Below the pieces are notes generated by a model that was given only the letters and a program-made list of their open reading frames with translations, was not told the DNA's origin and ran no database searches. A program made the position numbers and the translations under genes. This document shows positions 1 through 9,712 of a stretch of DNA of 64,000 nt, one piece after another. Positions within the stretch are counted from its first letter, which is position 1; the number at the start of each line of letters is the position of its first letter. Source of the DNA: Clostridia bacterium (GTDB taxonomy: Bacteria > Bacillota > Clostridia > Oscillospirales > Acutalibacteraceae). The DNA is taken from the NCBI GenBank assembly GCA_017537365.1, contig JAFYKZ010000022.1:38519-102518 (forward strand), read 5' to 3'.

Positions 1-23
1 CTTTGAGTGAATAATATTATATA

Positions 24-47
24 ATAAGTAAATAATTATTTACTTAT
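24..47. promoter_or_regulatory. 24-bp perfect palindrome upstream of SLOG gene
   Basis: A perfect AT-only/GC-poor palindrome (half-site ATAAGTAAATAA) is centred 24 bp before the ATG at 60. A TATAAT hexamer at 20-25 overlaps its left edge, so a protein bound here would cover the start of transcription. This suggests an operator. The -35 would lie outside the window, so the promoter is not proven. Confidence 0.45.
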
Positions 48-59
48 AGGGTGTGGATT

Positions 60-539
60 ATGAATACCAATACTTGTTGCTTTTTCGGTCATAGGAAAAT
101 AAATGAAACTGAAGAATTAAAGTTAACACTTTACGAAATAATAGAAAATTTAATTATAAATGAAAATGTTGATACATTTATGTTTGGAAGTAAAAGCCGT
201 TTTGACGGCCTTTGTTTAGAAACAGTAACAAAAATAAAAGAAAAATACCCCAACATAAAACGAATTTATGTTAGGGCAGAATATCCTAATATCAGTAAAC
301 ATTATGAAAATTATCTTTTAAAAAGCTATGAGGAAACCTATTATCCTGAAAAAATTAAAAATTCAGGCAAAGCGGTTTATGTTGAAAGGAATTTTGAAAT
401 GATAAACAAAAGCCAAATTTGTATTATTTATTACGACGAACAATGCGCGCCCAAAAACCGCAAAAGCGGAACAAAAATAGCATTTGATTACGCCATAAAA
501 CAAGGAAAAAGAATTATAAAATTACCAATATCGTTTTGA
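60..539 (+). CDS. SLOG-fold protein, DUF1273/YpsA-like (159 aa)
   Basis: A small soluble protein. The N-terminal FFGHR signature, an internal GSKSRFDGLC stretch, and the later 'C-I-I-Y-Y-D-E ... KSGTKIAFDYA' segment match the SLOG (Rossmann-like) family that includes YpsA and DUF1273. Proteins of this superfamily bind nucleotides or nucleotide-derived ligands; no catalytic role is proven for this branch. I chose ATG 60 rather than GTG 51 because AGGGTG sits 6-9 bases before it, and the GTG overlaps that ribosome binding site. The stop codon runs straight into a REP-like palindrome. Two other SLOG-family genes (49401 and 63847) of a different subtype are in the window. Family call is fairly sure; function unknown. 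Confidence 0.8.
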   Translation: MNTNTCCFFGHRKINETEELKLTLYEIIENLIINENVDTFMFGSKSRFDGLCLETVTKIKEKYPNIKRIYVRAEYPNISKHYENYLLKSYEETYYPEKIKNSGKAVYVERNFEMINKSQICIIYYDEQCAPKNRKSGTKIAFDYAIKQGKRIIKLPISF

Positions 540-576
540 TTTGTAGGGGAGGGTCTCCGCGCCCTCCCCTACAAAT
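539..576. repeat. REP-like palindrome, full unit
   Basis: A 38-bp near-perfect palindrome with arms ATTTGTAGGGGAGGG and CCCTCCCCTACAAAT. It begins at the last base of the SLOG stop codon. The same GTAGGGGAGGGTCTC core occurs at 63253-63279 and, inverted, at 63413-63439. It probably folds as a hairpin at the 3' end of the SLOG mRNA. Confidence 0.8.
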
Positions 577-612
577 TATTATTTATTATAAATTCACATT
601 TGAAAATAAAAA

Positions 613-639
613 CGGGAGGCATAAATGCCTCCCCTACGA
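613..639 (-). terminator. REP-like hairpin acting as terminator of the pyr operon
   Basis: Arms GGGAGGCAT and ATGCCTCCC form a perfect 9-bp stem. Read on the minus strand, the hairpin is followed by CGTTTTTATTTTC, a U-rich tail, 40 nt after the pyrI stop. The flanking CCCCTACGA ties it to the REP family. An almost identical unit ends the gene at 43065. Confidence 0.65.
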
Positions 640-674
640 TTTGTATATAAATAAAAATATTCCTGAAACCCGAT

Positions 675-1094
675 TTAATCTTTTGCTTGCGCCTCGCAAT
701 ATAAACAGCGATAAACTCGGTTTTCGCGGTCTGCAAGGGTGAAAACATGTGGTAGTTCCTGCTCGGTTGCCGAAATGCAACGAGGATTTTTACAAACCAA
801 AACATTTTCGAGTCTTTCGGGCAAATCAATAGTCTTTTTATCAACATTTTTGCCGTCTTTAATAACATTAACGGTTATATCAGGGTCAACAAAACCGATT
901 ATATCGGTATTAACCTCTATATCAGCATCAATTTTAATAATATCCTTTTTACCCATTTTTTTAGAATACGCATTTTTGATAAGGGCTATCTGACAATCAA
1001 GCTTATCGAGTCCCAAAAGATTATAAATCTCCATACCCTTACCTGCGGTTATATGGTCTAATACAATGCCGTTTTTAATTTCATTAACTGTCAT
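675..1094 (-). CDS. pyrI: aspartate carbamoyltransferase regulatory subunit
   Basis: The zinc-binding regulatory chain of aspartate transcarbamoylase. In characterised enzymes it binds nucleotide effectors and holds catalytic trimers together. The allosteric half (about residues 1-95) is followed by a zinc domain whose four cysteines are visible as C-x4-C (CKNPRC) and C-x2-C (CLYC). Length 139 aa is a little shorter than the E. coli protein (about 153). It starts one base after the pyrB stop, with GGAGG lying inside the end of pyrB, so translation is probably coupled. It is the last gene of the pyr operon. Its presence implies an allosterically regulated holoenzyme rather than a bare catalytic trimer. 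Confidence 0.95.
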   Translation of the reverse strand: MTVNEIKNGIVLDHITAGKGMEIYNLLGLDKLDCQIALIKNAYSKKMGKKDIIKIDADIEVNTDIIGFVDPDITVNVIKDGKNVDKKTIDLPERLENVLVCKNPRCISATEQELPHVFTLADRENRVYRCLYCEAQAKD

Positions 1095-1095
1095 T

Positions 1096-2007
1096 TTATT
1101 CGACCTCCAATAATTTCAAAATCAATGCCATTCGCATATATTTTCCGTAAAGCACCTGTTTAAAATAGCAAGCTCTGGGGTCTTTATCAATAGCAACACT
1201 GATTTCGTTAACTCTCGGAAGCGGATGCAAAATTGATAAATCAGGTTTTGCATTAGAAAGCTTTTCGGGAGTTAAAATATAGCTATCTTTAAGACGCAAA
1301 TACTCTTCCTCATTAAAGAAGCGCTCTTGTTGAACTCTGGTCATATAAAGAATATCGAGTTCAGGCATAACCTCTTCTAAATCGGTTGTTTCGATATAAG
1401 GAAAGCCCTCTTTTTCAAGCGAAGCTTTAACATAATCGGGCATTTTTAATTCGTTTGGAGAAATGAAAACAAATTTAATTCCTTTGTATCTGCGAAGCGC
1501 AGTTATAAGCGAGTGTACCGTTCTGCCGAATTTAAGGTCTCCGCAAAGACCAACGGTTAAATTATCAAATCTTCCTTTTTCTCTATGAATAGTTAATAAA
1601 TCGGCAAGTGTTTGGGTTGGGTGGTTATGACCGCCATCACCCGCGTTGATAACAGGGATAGACGCGTTCATTGATGCAACCAAGGGCGCGCCCTCTTTTG
1701 GATGGCGCATAGCGATAATATCGGCATAACAGCTAACAGTTTTAGCGGTATCGGCAACACTTTCTCCCTTTGCGGCAGAGCTGCTGTTTGCCTCAGAAAA
1801 ACCTAAAACATTACCGCCAAGCTCGTACATAGCCGCCTCGAAGCTGAGTCTTGTTCTGGTTGAAGGCTCAAAAAACAAGGTTGCAAGCTTTTTGCCGGCA
1901 CACTTATGCGCATATTTTTCAGGATTTGCAATAATATCATCTGCCGTTGCGATTAGTTCATCAATTTCCGCAACCGTTAAAGTTGCTATATCAATTAAAC
2001 TTCTCAT
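1096..2007 (-). CDS. pyrB: aspartate carbamoyltransferase catalytic subunit
   Basis: Catalyses carbamoyl phosphate + L-aspartate to N-carbamoyl-L-aspartate, the committed step of pyrimidine synthesis. The carbamoyl-phosphate motif [12 protein letters not shown] (near residue 45), the [11 protein letters not shown] motif and the C-terminal HPLPRVNEI motif are all intact. I start at ATG 2007, which has AAGGAAAGG about 10 bases upstream. A longer reading frame to 2040 lacks a ribosome binding site and adds residues atypical of the family. The product is 303 aa, normal for the family. It pairs with pyrI immediately downstream. Confidence 0.97.
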   Translation of the reverse strand: MRSLIDIATLTVAEIDELIATADDIIANPEKYAHKCAGKKLATLFFEPSTRTRLSFEAAMYELGGNVLGFSEANSSSAAKGESVADTAKTVSCYADIIAMRHPKEGAPLVASMNASIPVINAGDGGHNHPTQTLADLLTIHREKGRFDNLTVGLCGDLKFGRTVHSLITALRRYKGIKFVFISPNELKMPDYVKASLEKEGFPYIETTDLEEVMPELDILYMTRVQQERFFNEEEYLRLKDSYILTPEKLSNAKPDLSILHPLPRVNEISVAIDKDPRACYFKQVLYGKYMRMALILKLLEVE

Positions 2008-2087
2008 CTTTTTAATCCTTTCCTTGAAAGTATAAAACAATGTGAATAAAACATATTAATTTTGCATTTTGCACTTTGCATTTTGCA

Positions 2088-2744
2088 CTATTCTTTCGCG
2101 CCGTTTACTTCTAAGTATTTCTTTATTCTTTCAACATTTTCGCGGTTTTTCTCGTCTTCCTCTAAATACTCGATAATATCATAAACATCAACAACCGAAT
2201 ATACAGGGAAGCCGTATTCCTCGCCAACCTCTGCCATTGCAGATTTTTCGGTTTTACCTTTTTCCTTGCGGTCAACCATAACGAAAGTTGCGGCAACCTT
2301 TGTTCCCTCAATTTTAGAGAGAATTTCCATGCTCTCGCGAATAGCAGTTCCTGCGGTTATAACATCCTCAACGATAACGATTTCCTCGCCCGCCTGAGGC
2401 TTATAACCAACGAAAACTCCGCCTTCACCGTGGTCTTTTTCCTCTTTTCTATTAAAGAAGAAAGGAACATCCAAACCGTTTTTAGCAAGAGCAACTGCAA
2501 CCGATACTGCAATCGGGATACCTTTATAAGCAGGTCCGTAAAGCACGGTCTTTTTGTTACCAACCTTTTCAAAATAAGCCTTTGCATAAAATTCGCCAAG
2601 CTTGCAGATTTGCTCGCCTGTTTTAATATCGCCCGCATTTATGAAATAAGGGATTTTTCTGCCTGATTTAGCGGTGAAATCGCCAAACTTCAAAACACCT
2701 GCGCCCTCTAAAAACTCAATAAATTCTCTTTTATAGCTTTCCAT
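2088..2744 (-). CDS. pyrE: orotate phosphoribosyltransferase
   Basis: Transfers the phosphoribosyl group of PRPP to orotate, giving OMP. The PRPP-binding motif typical of type I phosphoribosyltransferases is visible as VIVEDVITAGTA (around residue 122), with the upstream GPAYKGIPIA substrate loop. The protein is 218 aa, within the usual range. AGGAG lies 8 bases before the ATG. It sits between pyrF and pyrB, so the last two steps of UMP synthesis are adjacent. The 80-nt gap to pyrB holds a short imperfect repeat of TTTTGCA(C/T) and nothing else recognisable. Confidence 0.96.
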   Translation of the reverse strand: MESYKREFIEFLEGAGVLKFGDFTAKSGRKIPYFINAGDIKTGEQICKLGEFYAKAYFEKVGNKKTVLYGPAYKGIPIAVSVAVALAKNGLDVPFFFNRKEEKDHGEGGVFVGYKPQAGEEIVIVEDVITAGTAIRESMEILSKIEGTKVAATFVMVDRKEKGKTEKSAMAEVGEEYGFPVYSVVDVYDIIEYLEEDEKNRENVERIKKYLEVNGAKE

Positions 2745-2812
2745 AACAATTCTCCTTTTATATCTTATTCATCTGACATTCAGCCTTCTCCAAAATCATA
2801 GAAAATTATGAT

Positions 2813-3511
2813 TTAATCTATAAACTCTGCACAGCAGCGCTCATAAGCTGCAACCGGGTCTTCTGCTGCGGTAATCGGTCTGCCTACAACGATATAATCA
2901 CTTCCGATTTTCTTAGCCTGGGCAGGAGTCATAACTCGCTTTTGGTCGCCGATATCACCATCTGCAAAGCGAACACCAGGGGTAACTGTTAAGAAGCTCT
3001 TGCCACAGGTATCGTGCACCTTCTCTGCCTCTAACGGTGAGCAAACAACACCGTCAAGCCCTGCGATTTCGGCATTTTTTGCATAATGCATAACAACCTT
3101 ATCAATAGGCTCTTTAATAAGCAAATCATTTTCCATTCTTTCCTGGTCGGTAGAAGTTAACTGAGTAACCGCAATAAGTAAAGGTCTTGTTCCGTCTGGT
3201 CTGGTTAAACCCTCCAACGCGCCTTGCATCATAGAGATAGTTCCTGCCGCATGAAGATTGGTCATATCAACATCAAGGCGAGACAAAACTGCCATTGATT
3301 TTTTAACTGTGTTCGGGATATCGTGAAGTTTAAGGTCTAAGAATATTTTATGGCCTCTTGCCTTAATATCTTTAACGATTTGGGGACCCTCAGCATAAAA
3401 AAGCTCCATACCGATTTTAACGAAAGGCTTTCTGCCTGTAAACTTATCTAAAAATTCAAGTGTTGCCTCGCGACTTGAAAAATCACAAGCTATAATTACA
3501 TCCTTACCCAT
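2813..3511 (-). CDS. pyrF: orotidine 5'-phosphate decarboxylase
   Basis: Decarboxylates OMP to UMP. The active-site segment [13 protein letters not shown] (around residue 58) carries the expected Asp-Lys-x-x-Asp catalytic array, and the C-terminal phosphate-binding stretch [10 protein letters not shown] is present. Length 232 aa is typical of the short bacterial form. The ATG overlaps the end of pyrD by 8 bases, with GGAGG inside pyrD. The 68-nt gap to pyrE contains a weak hairpin (AAATCATA/TTATGATTT) that is not followed by a good U-tract. Confidence 0.97.
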   Translation of the reverse strand: MGKDVIIACDFSSREATLEFLDKFTGRKPFVKIGMELFYAEGPQIVKDIKARGHKIFLDLKLHDIPNTVKKSMAVLSRLDVDMTNLHAAGTISMMQGALEGLTRPDGTRPLLIAVTQLTSTDQERMENDLLIKEPIDKVVMHYAKNAEIAGLDGVVCSPLEAEKVHDTCGKSFLTVTPGVRFADGDIGDQKRVMTPAQAKKIGSDYIVVGRPITAAEDPVAAYERCCAEFID

Positions 3512-4421
3512 TATGAGCGCCTCCTATAATTTCTGTTAAACTGTTTATTTTATATTTTTCCATAACCCTCGGCAAATCCTCGATTATGTTTTTGCAAGCA
3601 TAAGGCTCAACCAAATTAGCCGCGCCAACCTGAACGGCGGTTGCGCCCGCAAGCATAAATTCGATAACATCCTCGGCAGTAGACACACCGCCCATACCGA
3701 TAATCGGAATTTTAACCGCATCATAAACCTGATAAACCTGCCTTAAAGCAACCGGTTTAATCGCAGGCCCTGAAAAACCTCCCATTTTGTTTGCCAAAAT
3801 AGGTTTTTTAGTTTTTAAATCTATTCGCATACCAAGAAGTGTGTTTATAAGGCTCACACCGTCTGCCCCTGCCGCCTCGCAAGCCTTTGCGATTTCCACA
3901 ATATCGGTAACATTAGGGGATAATTTTATAAAAACAGGTTTAGTTGTTACCTTTTTAACCGCTTTGGTTACAAGCTCGGCATTTTTTGCACTTGTTCCGA
4001 AAGCAAGACCGCCACCGTGAACATTAGGGCAAGAAATATTAACCTCAAACCAACCGATTTGTTCCTCGTCGTCTAGCTTTTCGCAGGTATAAGCATAATC
4101 CTCAACCGAAAAACCGCTGACATTTGCCATAACCGGTTTCGAAAAGCATTTTTTAAGCTTTGGGAGCTCGATAGATTTAACCTTATCAACCCCTGGGTTT
4201 TGAAGACCAACCGAGTTAAGCATACCGTTTGGTGTTTCGGCAATTCTGGGGGTATCGTTTCCAAATCTCGCGTCCTTAGTTGTTCCCTTAAAAGAGAAGG
4301 TTCCGAGCATATTTATATCATAAAGCTCTGCAAACTCATAGCCGAAACCAAAGGTTCCGCTCGCGGGGATAACAGGATTAGAAAGCTCTATACCGCAAAG
4401 ATTAACCTTTGTGTTTACCAT
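3504..4421 (-). CDS. pyrD: dihydroorotate dehydrogenase B, catalytic subunit
   Basis: Oxidises dihydroorotate to orotate. It is the class 1B type, because the gene is followed upstream by pyrK, its electron-transfer partner. The family signature is clear: N-terminal [18 protein letters not shown], the [11 protein letters not shown] active-site region (with the catalytic Cys of this class), and a C-terminal flavin-phosphate segment [10 protein letters not shown]. Length 305 aa is normal. It overlaps both neighbours by a few bases, a sign of tight coupling in the operon. Confidence 0.96.
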   Translation of the reverse strand: MVNTKVNLCGIELSNPVIPASGTFGFGYEFAELYDINMLGTFSFKGTTKDARFGNDTPRIAETPNGMLNSVGLQNPGVDKVKSIELPKLKKCFSKPVMANVSGFSVEDYAYTCEKLDDEEQIGWFEVNISCPNVHGGGLAFGTSAKNAELVTKAVKKVTTKPVFIKLSPNVTDIVEIAKACEAAGADGVSLINTLLGMRIDLKTKKPILANKMGGFSGPAIKPVALRQVYQVYDAVKIPIIGMGGVSTAEDVIEFMLAGATAVQVGAANLVEPYACKNIIEDLPRVMEKYKINSLTEIIGGAHNG

Positions 4422-5146
4422 ATTATCTCCTCTCTTTCTAAAACAGGACCGTCCTTACAAATTCGCTTGTTTCCGTACTTGGTTTTGCAGCTGCATCCCA
4501 TACAAGCTCCAAAACCGCAGCCCATTCTCTCCTCAAAGCTATACTGACCGCTCGTTTTAGCGGTATTTTCTATCGCTTTGAACATCGGCATAGGTCCGCA
4601 GGTATAGAAATAATCATAATCTATGTTTTCCATAGCATTTGTAACAAAGCCTTTTATACCGTAGCTTCCGTCAACCGTTGTTACAAAAACTTTGGCTCCA
4701 AGCTTTTTAAAATCTTCTTCGCAAAAAATTTCAGTTTCAGTATTAAAACCTAATATAACCGAAACATCCTTGCCCTCGGCTATTAATTTTTTGCAAAGGT
4801 TATATAGAGGCGGAATACCAACGCCACCGCCGATAAGTAAAGGTTTGTTTCCGCTTTTTACTATATCAAAGCCGTTGCCGAGACCTACTAAAATATCGAA
4901 GCTATCGCCTGTTTGGGCTTTGCTCATAATTTCAGTTCCCTCTCCCACAACCTTATATATAACGGTTACGGTTTTATCGTTATAATCATAAACCGAAATA
5001 GGTCTTCTTAGAAAAAGTCCGTCAATTTTAAAATTGATAAACTGACCCGAAGCGGTTAAAGCGGAAGTATCTCCCGAAAGCTCCATCTTAAAAACAGATG
5101 GAGCTATATTTATATTAGAAATAACTTTATAAATTCCCTGTGTCAT
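4415..5146 (-). CDS. pyrK: dihydroorotate dehydrogenase B, electron transfer subunit
   Basis: An FAD and [2Fe-2S] protein that passes electrons from PyrD to NAD+. The flavin-binding [10 protein letters not shown] motif, a glycine-rich [13 protein letters not shown] nucleotide site and the C-terminal ferredoxin-like cluster region [13 protein letters not shown] with a later Cys (RICKDGP) are all visible. I chose ATG 5146, preceded by GTGAGGT, 7 bases after the carB stop. The longer open frame begins inside carB and has no supporting signal. The product is 243 aa. Confidence 0.95.
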   Translation of the reverse strand: MTQGIYKVISNINIAPSVFKMELSGDTSALTASGQFINFKIDGLFLRRPISVYDYNDKTVTVIYKVVGEGTEIMSKAQTGDSFDILVGLGNGFDIVKSGNKPLLIGGGVGIPPLYNLCKKLIAEGKDVSVILGFNTETEIFCEEDFKKLGAKVFVTTVDGSYGIKGFVTNAMENIDYDYFYTCGPMPMFKAIENTAKTSGQYSFEERMGCGFGACMGCSCKTKYGNKRICKDGPVLEREEIIW

Positions 5147-5153
5147 AATTACC

Positions 5154-8100
5154 TCACGAATCAATGGTAGAAATTGTGATAGTGGTTTCATCTAAAACAT
5201 CGAGTAAAACCTTAACAGTATCAAGCGCGGTAAATAAGGTTACATTGTTTTCGGTTGCCGCGCGGCGAATTTCAAAACCATCGGTTACAGGACCTGAGGA
5301 ATTGATATCTCTTGTATTAATGATATAAGCGATATGACCTTGACGGATAGCCTCAGGAATTTCTTCGCTTCCCTCGCCAATCTTTTTAAGCACATGGGTT
5401 CTGATTCCGTTTTCAATTAAGAATTCGGCAGTTCCCTTTGTTGCCTCGATATTAAAGCCTAAATTATAGAATCGGCGGATTAGAGGTAACGCTTCTTCCT
5501 TATCGCAATCTGCAATAGTTGCTAAGATTGTTCCGTAATTTTGAAGCTTCATACCGCTAGCCTGCAAAGCCTTATAAAGAGCGCGGTTTAGCTTATCGTC
5601 ATAACCGATAGCTTCACCTGTTGACTTCATTTCGGGTGAGAGATATGCATCAAGTCCGCGGATTTTATTAAATGAGAATACCGGCACCTTAACATAATAG
5701 CGCTTTTTCTCCTCGGGATATACATCAAAAATACCCTGCTCTTTTAGGGATTTACCCAAGATAACCTCGGTTGCAATATCCGCCAGGCTATAACCTGTTG
5801 CCTTTGATAAGAAAGGAACGGTTCTTGAAGAACGGGGGTTAACCTCGATTATATAAACATCGTCGTTCTCGTCTACAATAAACTGAATGTTATAAAGACC
5901 AACTATTCCGATACCAAGTCCCAACTGCTTAGCATATTGAAGGATTATACCCTTAACCTTATTTGAAATGCTGAATGTCGGGTAAACGCTTATCGAGTCT
6001 CCCGAGTGGATACCTGTACGCTCTACAAGTTCCATAATACCCGGAACAAATACATCTCTGCCATCGCAGATAGCGTCAATCTCAACCTCTTTACCTGAGA
6101 TATATTTATCTACGAGAACAGGCTTATCCTCATCAATTTCAACGGCGGTTTTTAGATAATGGCGAAGCTGATTTTCATCTGCAACTATCTGCATAGCGCG
6201 TCCACCCAAAACGAAGGAAGGACGAACTAAAACAGGGTAGCCGATTTCGGCAGCAGCCGCAACACCTGCTTCAATATTAGTAACCGCTTTGCCCTTAGGC
6301 TGAGGAATATTGAGACTCTTTAATACCTTTTCGAAGCTATCGCGGTTTTCAGCCTTTTCGATAGCGGCGCAATCGGTGCCGATAATTTTTATACCGTGTT
6401 TCATAAGAGGCTCTGCAAGGTTAATCGCAGTTTGACCGCCCAATGACGCAATAACACCCTCAGGTTTTTCAAACTCGATAATGTTCATAACATCCTCGGT
6501 GGTTAATGGCTCGAAATAGAGCTTGTCCGAACAGGTATAGTCGGTTGAAACGGTTTCGGGGTTGTTATTTATAATAATAGCCTCATAGCCTGAGTTTTTA
6601 ATAGTTGTTACAGCGTGAACGGTTGAATAGTCAAACTCAACACCCTGACCGATACGGATAGGACCTGCGCCCAAAACGATAATCTTCTTTTTATCGGTTA
6701 AAACAGATGCATTTTCACCCTGATATGAAGAATAGAAATAAGGGATATAAGCATTTGTATGGCAGGTATCAACCATTTTATAAATCGGGAAGATGTTATT
6801 TGCTTTTCTAAGGTCAAACACCTCGCGCTCAGAAACTGACCAAAGCTTTGCAATAAACTTATCGCCAAAGCCCATAACCTTTGCTTCTTTAAGGGTTTCG
6901 ATATCACCCTTATTTTCAGCAATTTTCTTTTCGAGCTTAATCATTTTCTCGATAGACTCTAAGAAATAAGCGGTGATTTTGGTTGCCTCGTGAAGCTCGG
7001 CTACCGAAACTCCCAAACGCATTAATTCTGCAACCGCAAAAATGTTATCATCCTTAAACTCTTTGATATAATCGAAAAGTTCTTCTTTTGTTTTACCGTC
7101 AAACTTAGGCAAATGGAAGTGATATGCGCCTGTTTCCAAGGAACGAACCGATTTAAGCAAGCATTCCTCTAAGGTTGAGCCAATACCCATAACCTCGCCT
7201 GTTGCCTTCATCTGAGTTCCTAAGGTGTTCGGTGCGTTTGCAAATTTATCAAAGGGAAATCGCGGCATTTTTGCAACGATATAATCAAGTCTTGGTTCAA
7301 ATGCCGCAGTTGTGTTAGCAATTTCTATATCTTCAAGCGCCATACCAACCGCAATTTTAGCGGTAACACGCGCAATCGGGTATCCGCTCGCCTTTGAAGC
7401 CAAAGCAGAAGAACGCGAAACGCGAGGGTTAACCTCAATCAGATAATATTCAGAGCTTTCGGGGTTTAGCGCAAACTGAACATTACAGCCACCCTCAATT
7501 TTAAGCTCTTTAATGATTTTAATTGCGCTATCGTTCAGCATTTTAAGGTCATGGTCGTTAAGAGTTAAAATCGGCGCAACAACCAAAGAGTCGCCTGTAT
7601 GAACACCAACAGGGTCGATATTTTCCATACCGCAGATGGTTATAGCGTGGTCGTTAGAATCGCGCATAACCTCAAACTCGATTTCCTTATATCCCTTAAC
7701 ACTCTTTTCAATAAGCACCTGAGAAACAGGGGAGAGCTTAAACGCATTAAGACCTATTTCAACCAATTCTTCCTCGTTATAAGCAAAGCCGCCGCCTGTT
7801 CCGCCCAAGGTAAATGCAGGACGAAGAACAACAGGATAACCTATTCTGCTTGCCGCTTCCTTTGCTTCCTCAATGTTATAAGTTATTTCAGAAGGAATGG
7901 TTGGCTCGCCGATAGACTGGCAAAGCTCTTTAAACAGCTCGCGGTCCTCAGCGCGCTCAATACTTTCGCTGCTAGTACCCAAAAGCTCAACACCGCATTC
8001 CTTTAAAATGCCCTTCTTTTCAAGCTGCATAGCAAGGTTTAAGCCGGTTTGACCGCCGATTCCCGGAACAATCGCATCAGGGCGCTCAAATCTTAAAATC

Positions 8101-8327
8101 TTTGCAATATATTCAAGGGTTAAAGGCTCCATATAAACCTTATCTGCAATGGTGGTATCGGTCATAATAGTAGCAGGGTTTGAGTTGCAGAGAACAACCT
8201 CATAGCCCTCTTCCTTTAATGCCAGGCAAGCCTGAGTTCCCGCATAATCAAACTCAGCAGCCTGACCTATAATAATAGGTCCTGAACCTATAATTAAAAT
8301 CTTTTTAATATCTTTTCTTTTTGCCAT
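5154..8327 (-). CDS. carB: carbamoyl-phosphate synthase large subunit
   Basis: Makes carbamoyl phosphate from bicarbonate, ammonia and two ATP. The two homologous synthetase halves are clear: the first starts KILIIGSGPIIIGQAAEFDY, the second (about residue 548) IVLGAGPIRIGQGVEFDY. Each has an ATP-grasp core ending in EVNPRVSRSSALASK and EVNPRSSRTVPFLSK. A C-terminal MGS-like allosteric domain follows. Length 1057 aa is normal. AGGAGG precedes the ATG. The glutaminase subunit carA, usually adjacent, is absent from the operon and the window, so it must be encoded elsewhere or be replaced by free ammonia. Confidence 0.97.
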   Translation of the reverse strand: MAKRKDIKKILIIGSGPIIIGQAAEFDYAGTQACLALKEEGYEVVLCNSNPATIMTDTTIADKVYMEPLTLEYIAKILRFERPDAIVPGIGGQTGLNLAMQLEKKGILKECGVELLGTSSESIERAEDRELFKELCQSIGEPTIPSEITYNIEEAKEAASRIGYPVVLRPAFTLGGTGGGFAYNEEELVEIGLNAFKLSPVSQVLIEKSVKGYKEIEFEVMRDSNDHAITICGMENIDPVGVHTGDSLVVAPILTLNDHDLKMLNDSAIKIIKELKIEGGCNVQFALNPESSEYYLIEVNPRVSRSSALASKASGYPIARVTAKIAVGMALEDIEIANTTAAFEPRLDYIVAKMPRFPFDKFANAPNTLGTQMKATGEVMGIGSTLEECLLKSVRSLETGAYHFHLPKFDGKTKEELFDYIKEFKDDNIFAVAELMRLGVSVAELHEATKITAYFLESIEKMIKLEKKIAENKGDIETLKEAKVMGFGDKFIAKLWSVSEREVFDLRKANNIFPIYKMVDTCHTNAYIPYFYSSYQGENASVLTDKKKIIVLGAGPIRIGQGVEFDYSTVHAVTTIKNSGYEAIIINNNPETVSTDYTCSDKLYFEPLTTEDVMNIIEFEKPEGVIASLGGQTAINLAEPLMKHGIKIIGTDCAAIEKAENRDSFEKVLKSLNIPQPKGKAVTNIEAGVAAAAEIGYPVLVRPSFVLGGRAMQIVADENQLRHYLKTAVEIDEDKPVLVDKYISGKEVEIDAICDGRDVFVPGIMELVERTGIHSGDSISVYPTFSISNKVKGIILQYAKQLGLGIGIVGLYNIQFIVDENDDVYIIEVNPRSSRTVPFLSKATGYSLADIATEVILGKSLKEQGIFDVYPEEKKRYYVKVPVFSFNKIRGLDAYLSPEMKSTGEAIGYDDKLNRALYKALQASGMKLQNYGTILATIADCDKEEALPLIRRFYNLGFNIEATKGTAEFLIENGIRTHVLKKIGEGSEEIPEAIRQGHIAYIINTRDINSSGPVTDGFEIRRAATENNVTLFTALDTVKVLLDVLDETTITISTIDS

Positions 8328-8348
8328 TTTAGTTTCCTCCTGAATATA

Positions 8349-9584
8349 TTAAATGTTTTGATATACTGTTTTTTCGCCGCAAACGGTAAGCTTGCATTTG
8401 CCCGAAAGCTTTTCGTTTTCAAACGGGGTTGCTCTGCCTCTTGACTTAAATTCCTCGGGGTTTACTATAAACTCCTCATTCAAATCGAAAACGCAGAAAT
8501 CGTTTGTTTCTGAAAGCCCGAATCTTTTTCGCGGATTTATAGACATAACTTCAATTAGCTTTTCCAGAGTTATTTCACCTGTTTTAACTAATTTTGTATA
8601 CAAAACTGCAAACGCAGTTTCTAATCCTACTACTCCCATAAGACTTTTTTCTAGTCCCTTAGATTTTTCCTCTGAGGTATGAGGCGCATGGTCGGTTGCT
8701 ATCATATCAATCGTTCCGTCTTTAAGTCCCTCTAACAATGCAAGACGGTCCTCTTCGCTTCTGATTGGCGGATTCATTTTAAACCTACCGTGTTCTTTAA
8801 GGTCCATATCATTCATAACCAAGTAATGCGGCGCGGTTTCACAGGTTACATCAACGCCCTCGGCTTTGGCTTTTCTTATAAGTTCAACCGTTTCCTTGCA
8901 GGATATATGGCATACATGGTATTTAGCTCCCGTTTCTTTTGCCAGTTTCAAATCCCTCTGGACAGGTTTCCATTCACTTTCACTGCATATTCCTCTATGC
9001 CCGTGAAGCTTTGCATACTCGCCATCGTGAATATAACCGCCGTTTAAAAGACTGTTATCCTCACAATGAGCTACTATTATTTTATCAAGCTCTTTGGCTT
9101 TTATCATAGCTTCTCGCATTAATTCTTCGGATTGAACTCCGCGCCCATCGTCCGAAAAGCCTGCGCATAAATCTTTTAAGCTGTAAAAATCGGAAAGCTC
9201 TTCGCCTTTTTGAGCTATTGTTATTGAGGCATAAGGGTGAACATTTATAACCGCTTTTTCTTTAATAGCCGATATCTGCTCGTTTATATGCTCTTCGCTA
9301 TCAGGAACAGGATTTAAGTTTGGCATTGAGAAAACATCGCTATATCCTCCTGCCGCTGCTGACATAGTTCCCGATAAAACATCCTCTTTATATGAAAAAC
9401 CCGGCTCTCTCAGATGAACATGAACATCACAAAAAGCCGGAAAAACAAAACAATTATTTAATTTAGAAACAATAATACCTTGAGGCGCTGAGGGAATAGA
9501 AAGACTATCGGTTTCAAAAGAAAAATCACCCGATTTGAATATTCCTTTTTGATATATTTTAACATCTTTAAGGGTAACCTTCAT
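8349..9584 (-). CDS. pyrC: dihydroorotase
   Basis: Cyclises carbamoyl aspartate to dihydroorotate. It is an amidohydrolase-fold zinc enzyme. Seen here are the metal-binding DVHVHLREPG motif (about residue 53), a conserved DDGRGV segment, the HCED and HGHRG histidines, HVCHIS, and the ATDHAPHTSEEK motif. Length 411 aa fits the class I (multifunctional-type) family. It is the first gene of the operon, behind a strong promoter at 9628-9656, and ends 21 bases before carB. Confidence 0.96.
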   Translation of the reverse strand: MKVTLKDVKIYQKGIFKSGDFSFETDSLSIPSAPQGIIVSKLNNCFVFPAFCDVHVHLREPGFSYKEDVLSGTMSAAAGGYSDVFSMPNLNPVPDSEEHINEQISAIKEKAVINVHPYASITIAQKGEELSDFYSLKDLCAGFSDDGRGVQSEELMREAMIKAKELDKIIVAHCEDNSLLNGGYIHDGEYAKLHGHRGICSESEWKPVQRDLKLAKETGAKYHVCHISCKETVELIRKAKAEGVDVTCETAPHYLVMNDMDLKEHGRFKMNPPIRSEEDRLALLEGLKDGTIDMIATDHAPHTSEEKSKGLEKSLMGVVGLETAFAVLYTKLVKTGEITLEKLIEVMSINPRKRFGLSETNDFCVFDLNEEFIVNPEEFKSRGRATPFENEKLSGKCKLTVCGEKTVYQNI

Positions 9585-9627
9585 TTAAAAAACTGCCTTT
9601 CTTCTAGTATTATTTACAATTCAATAT

Positions 9628-9656
9628 ATTTTATCATAATAAGCCTTTAAAGTCAA
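9628..9656 (-). promoter_or_regulatory. SigA promoter of the pyr operon
   Basis: -35 TTGACT and -10 TAAAAT with exactly 17 bp between, about 45 nt upstream of pyrC. The leader is too short for a PyrR-type attenuator, and no competing hairpins are seen in it. Control, if any, is probably at initiation. Confidence 0.75.
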
Positions 9657-9665
9657 GCAAAAAGA

Positions 9666-9703
9666 AAGCACAAATCTCTCTTTTTTAAGAAAAATTTGTG
9701 CTT
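9666..9703 (-). terminator. terminator after ACT-domain gene
   Basis: Stem AAGCACAAAT/ATTTGTGCTT with an 18-nt loop; on the minus strand it is followed by TCTTTTTG. It separates the ACT/paaK pair from the pyr promoter. Confidence 0.7.
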
Positions 9704-9712
9704 AAAATTTGA

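Noticed and set aside
536..742. 68-aa plus-strand frame after the first SLOG gene
   Set aside because: It starts inside the SLOG stop region, crosses two REP palindromes and runs antisense into pyrI.
9585..9627. PyrR-type attenuator before pyrC
   Set aside because: The leader is about 40 nt, with no anti-terminator or terminator hairpin.
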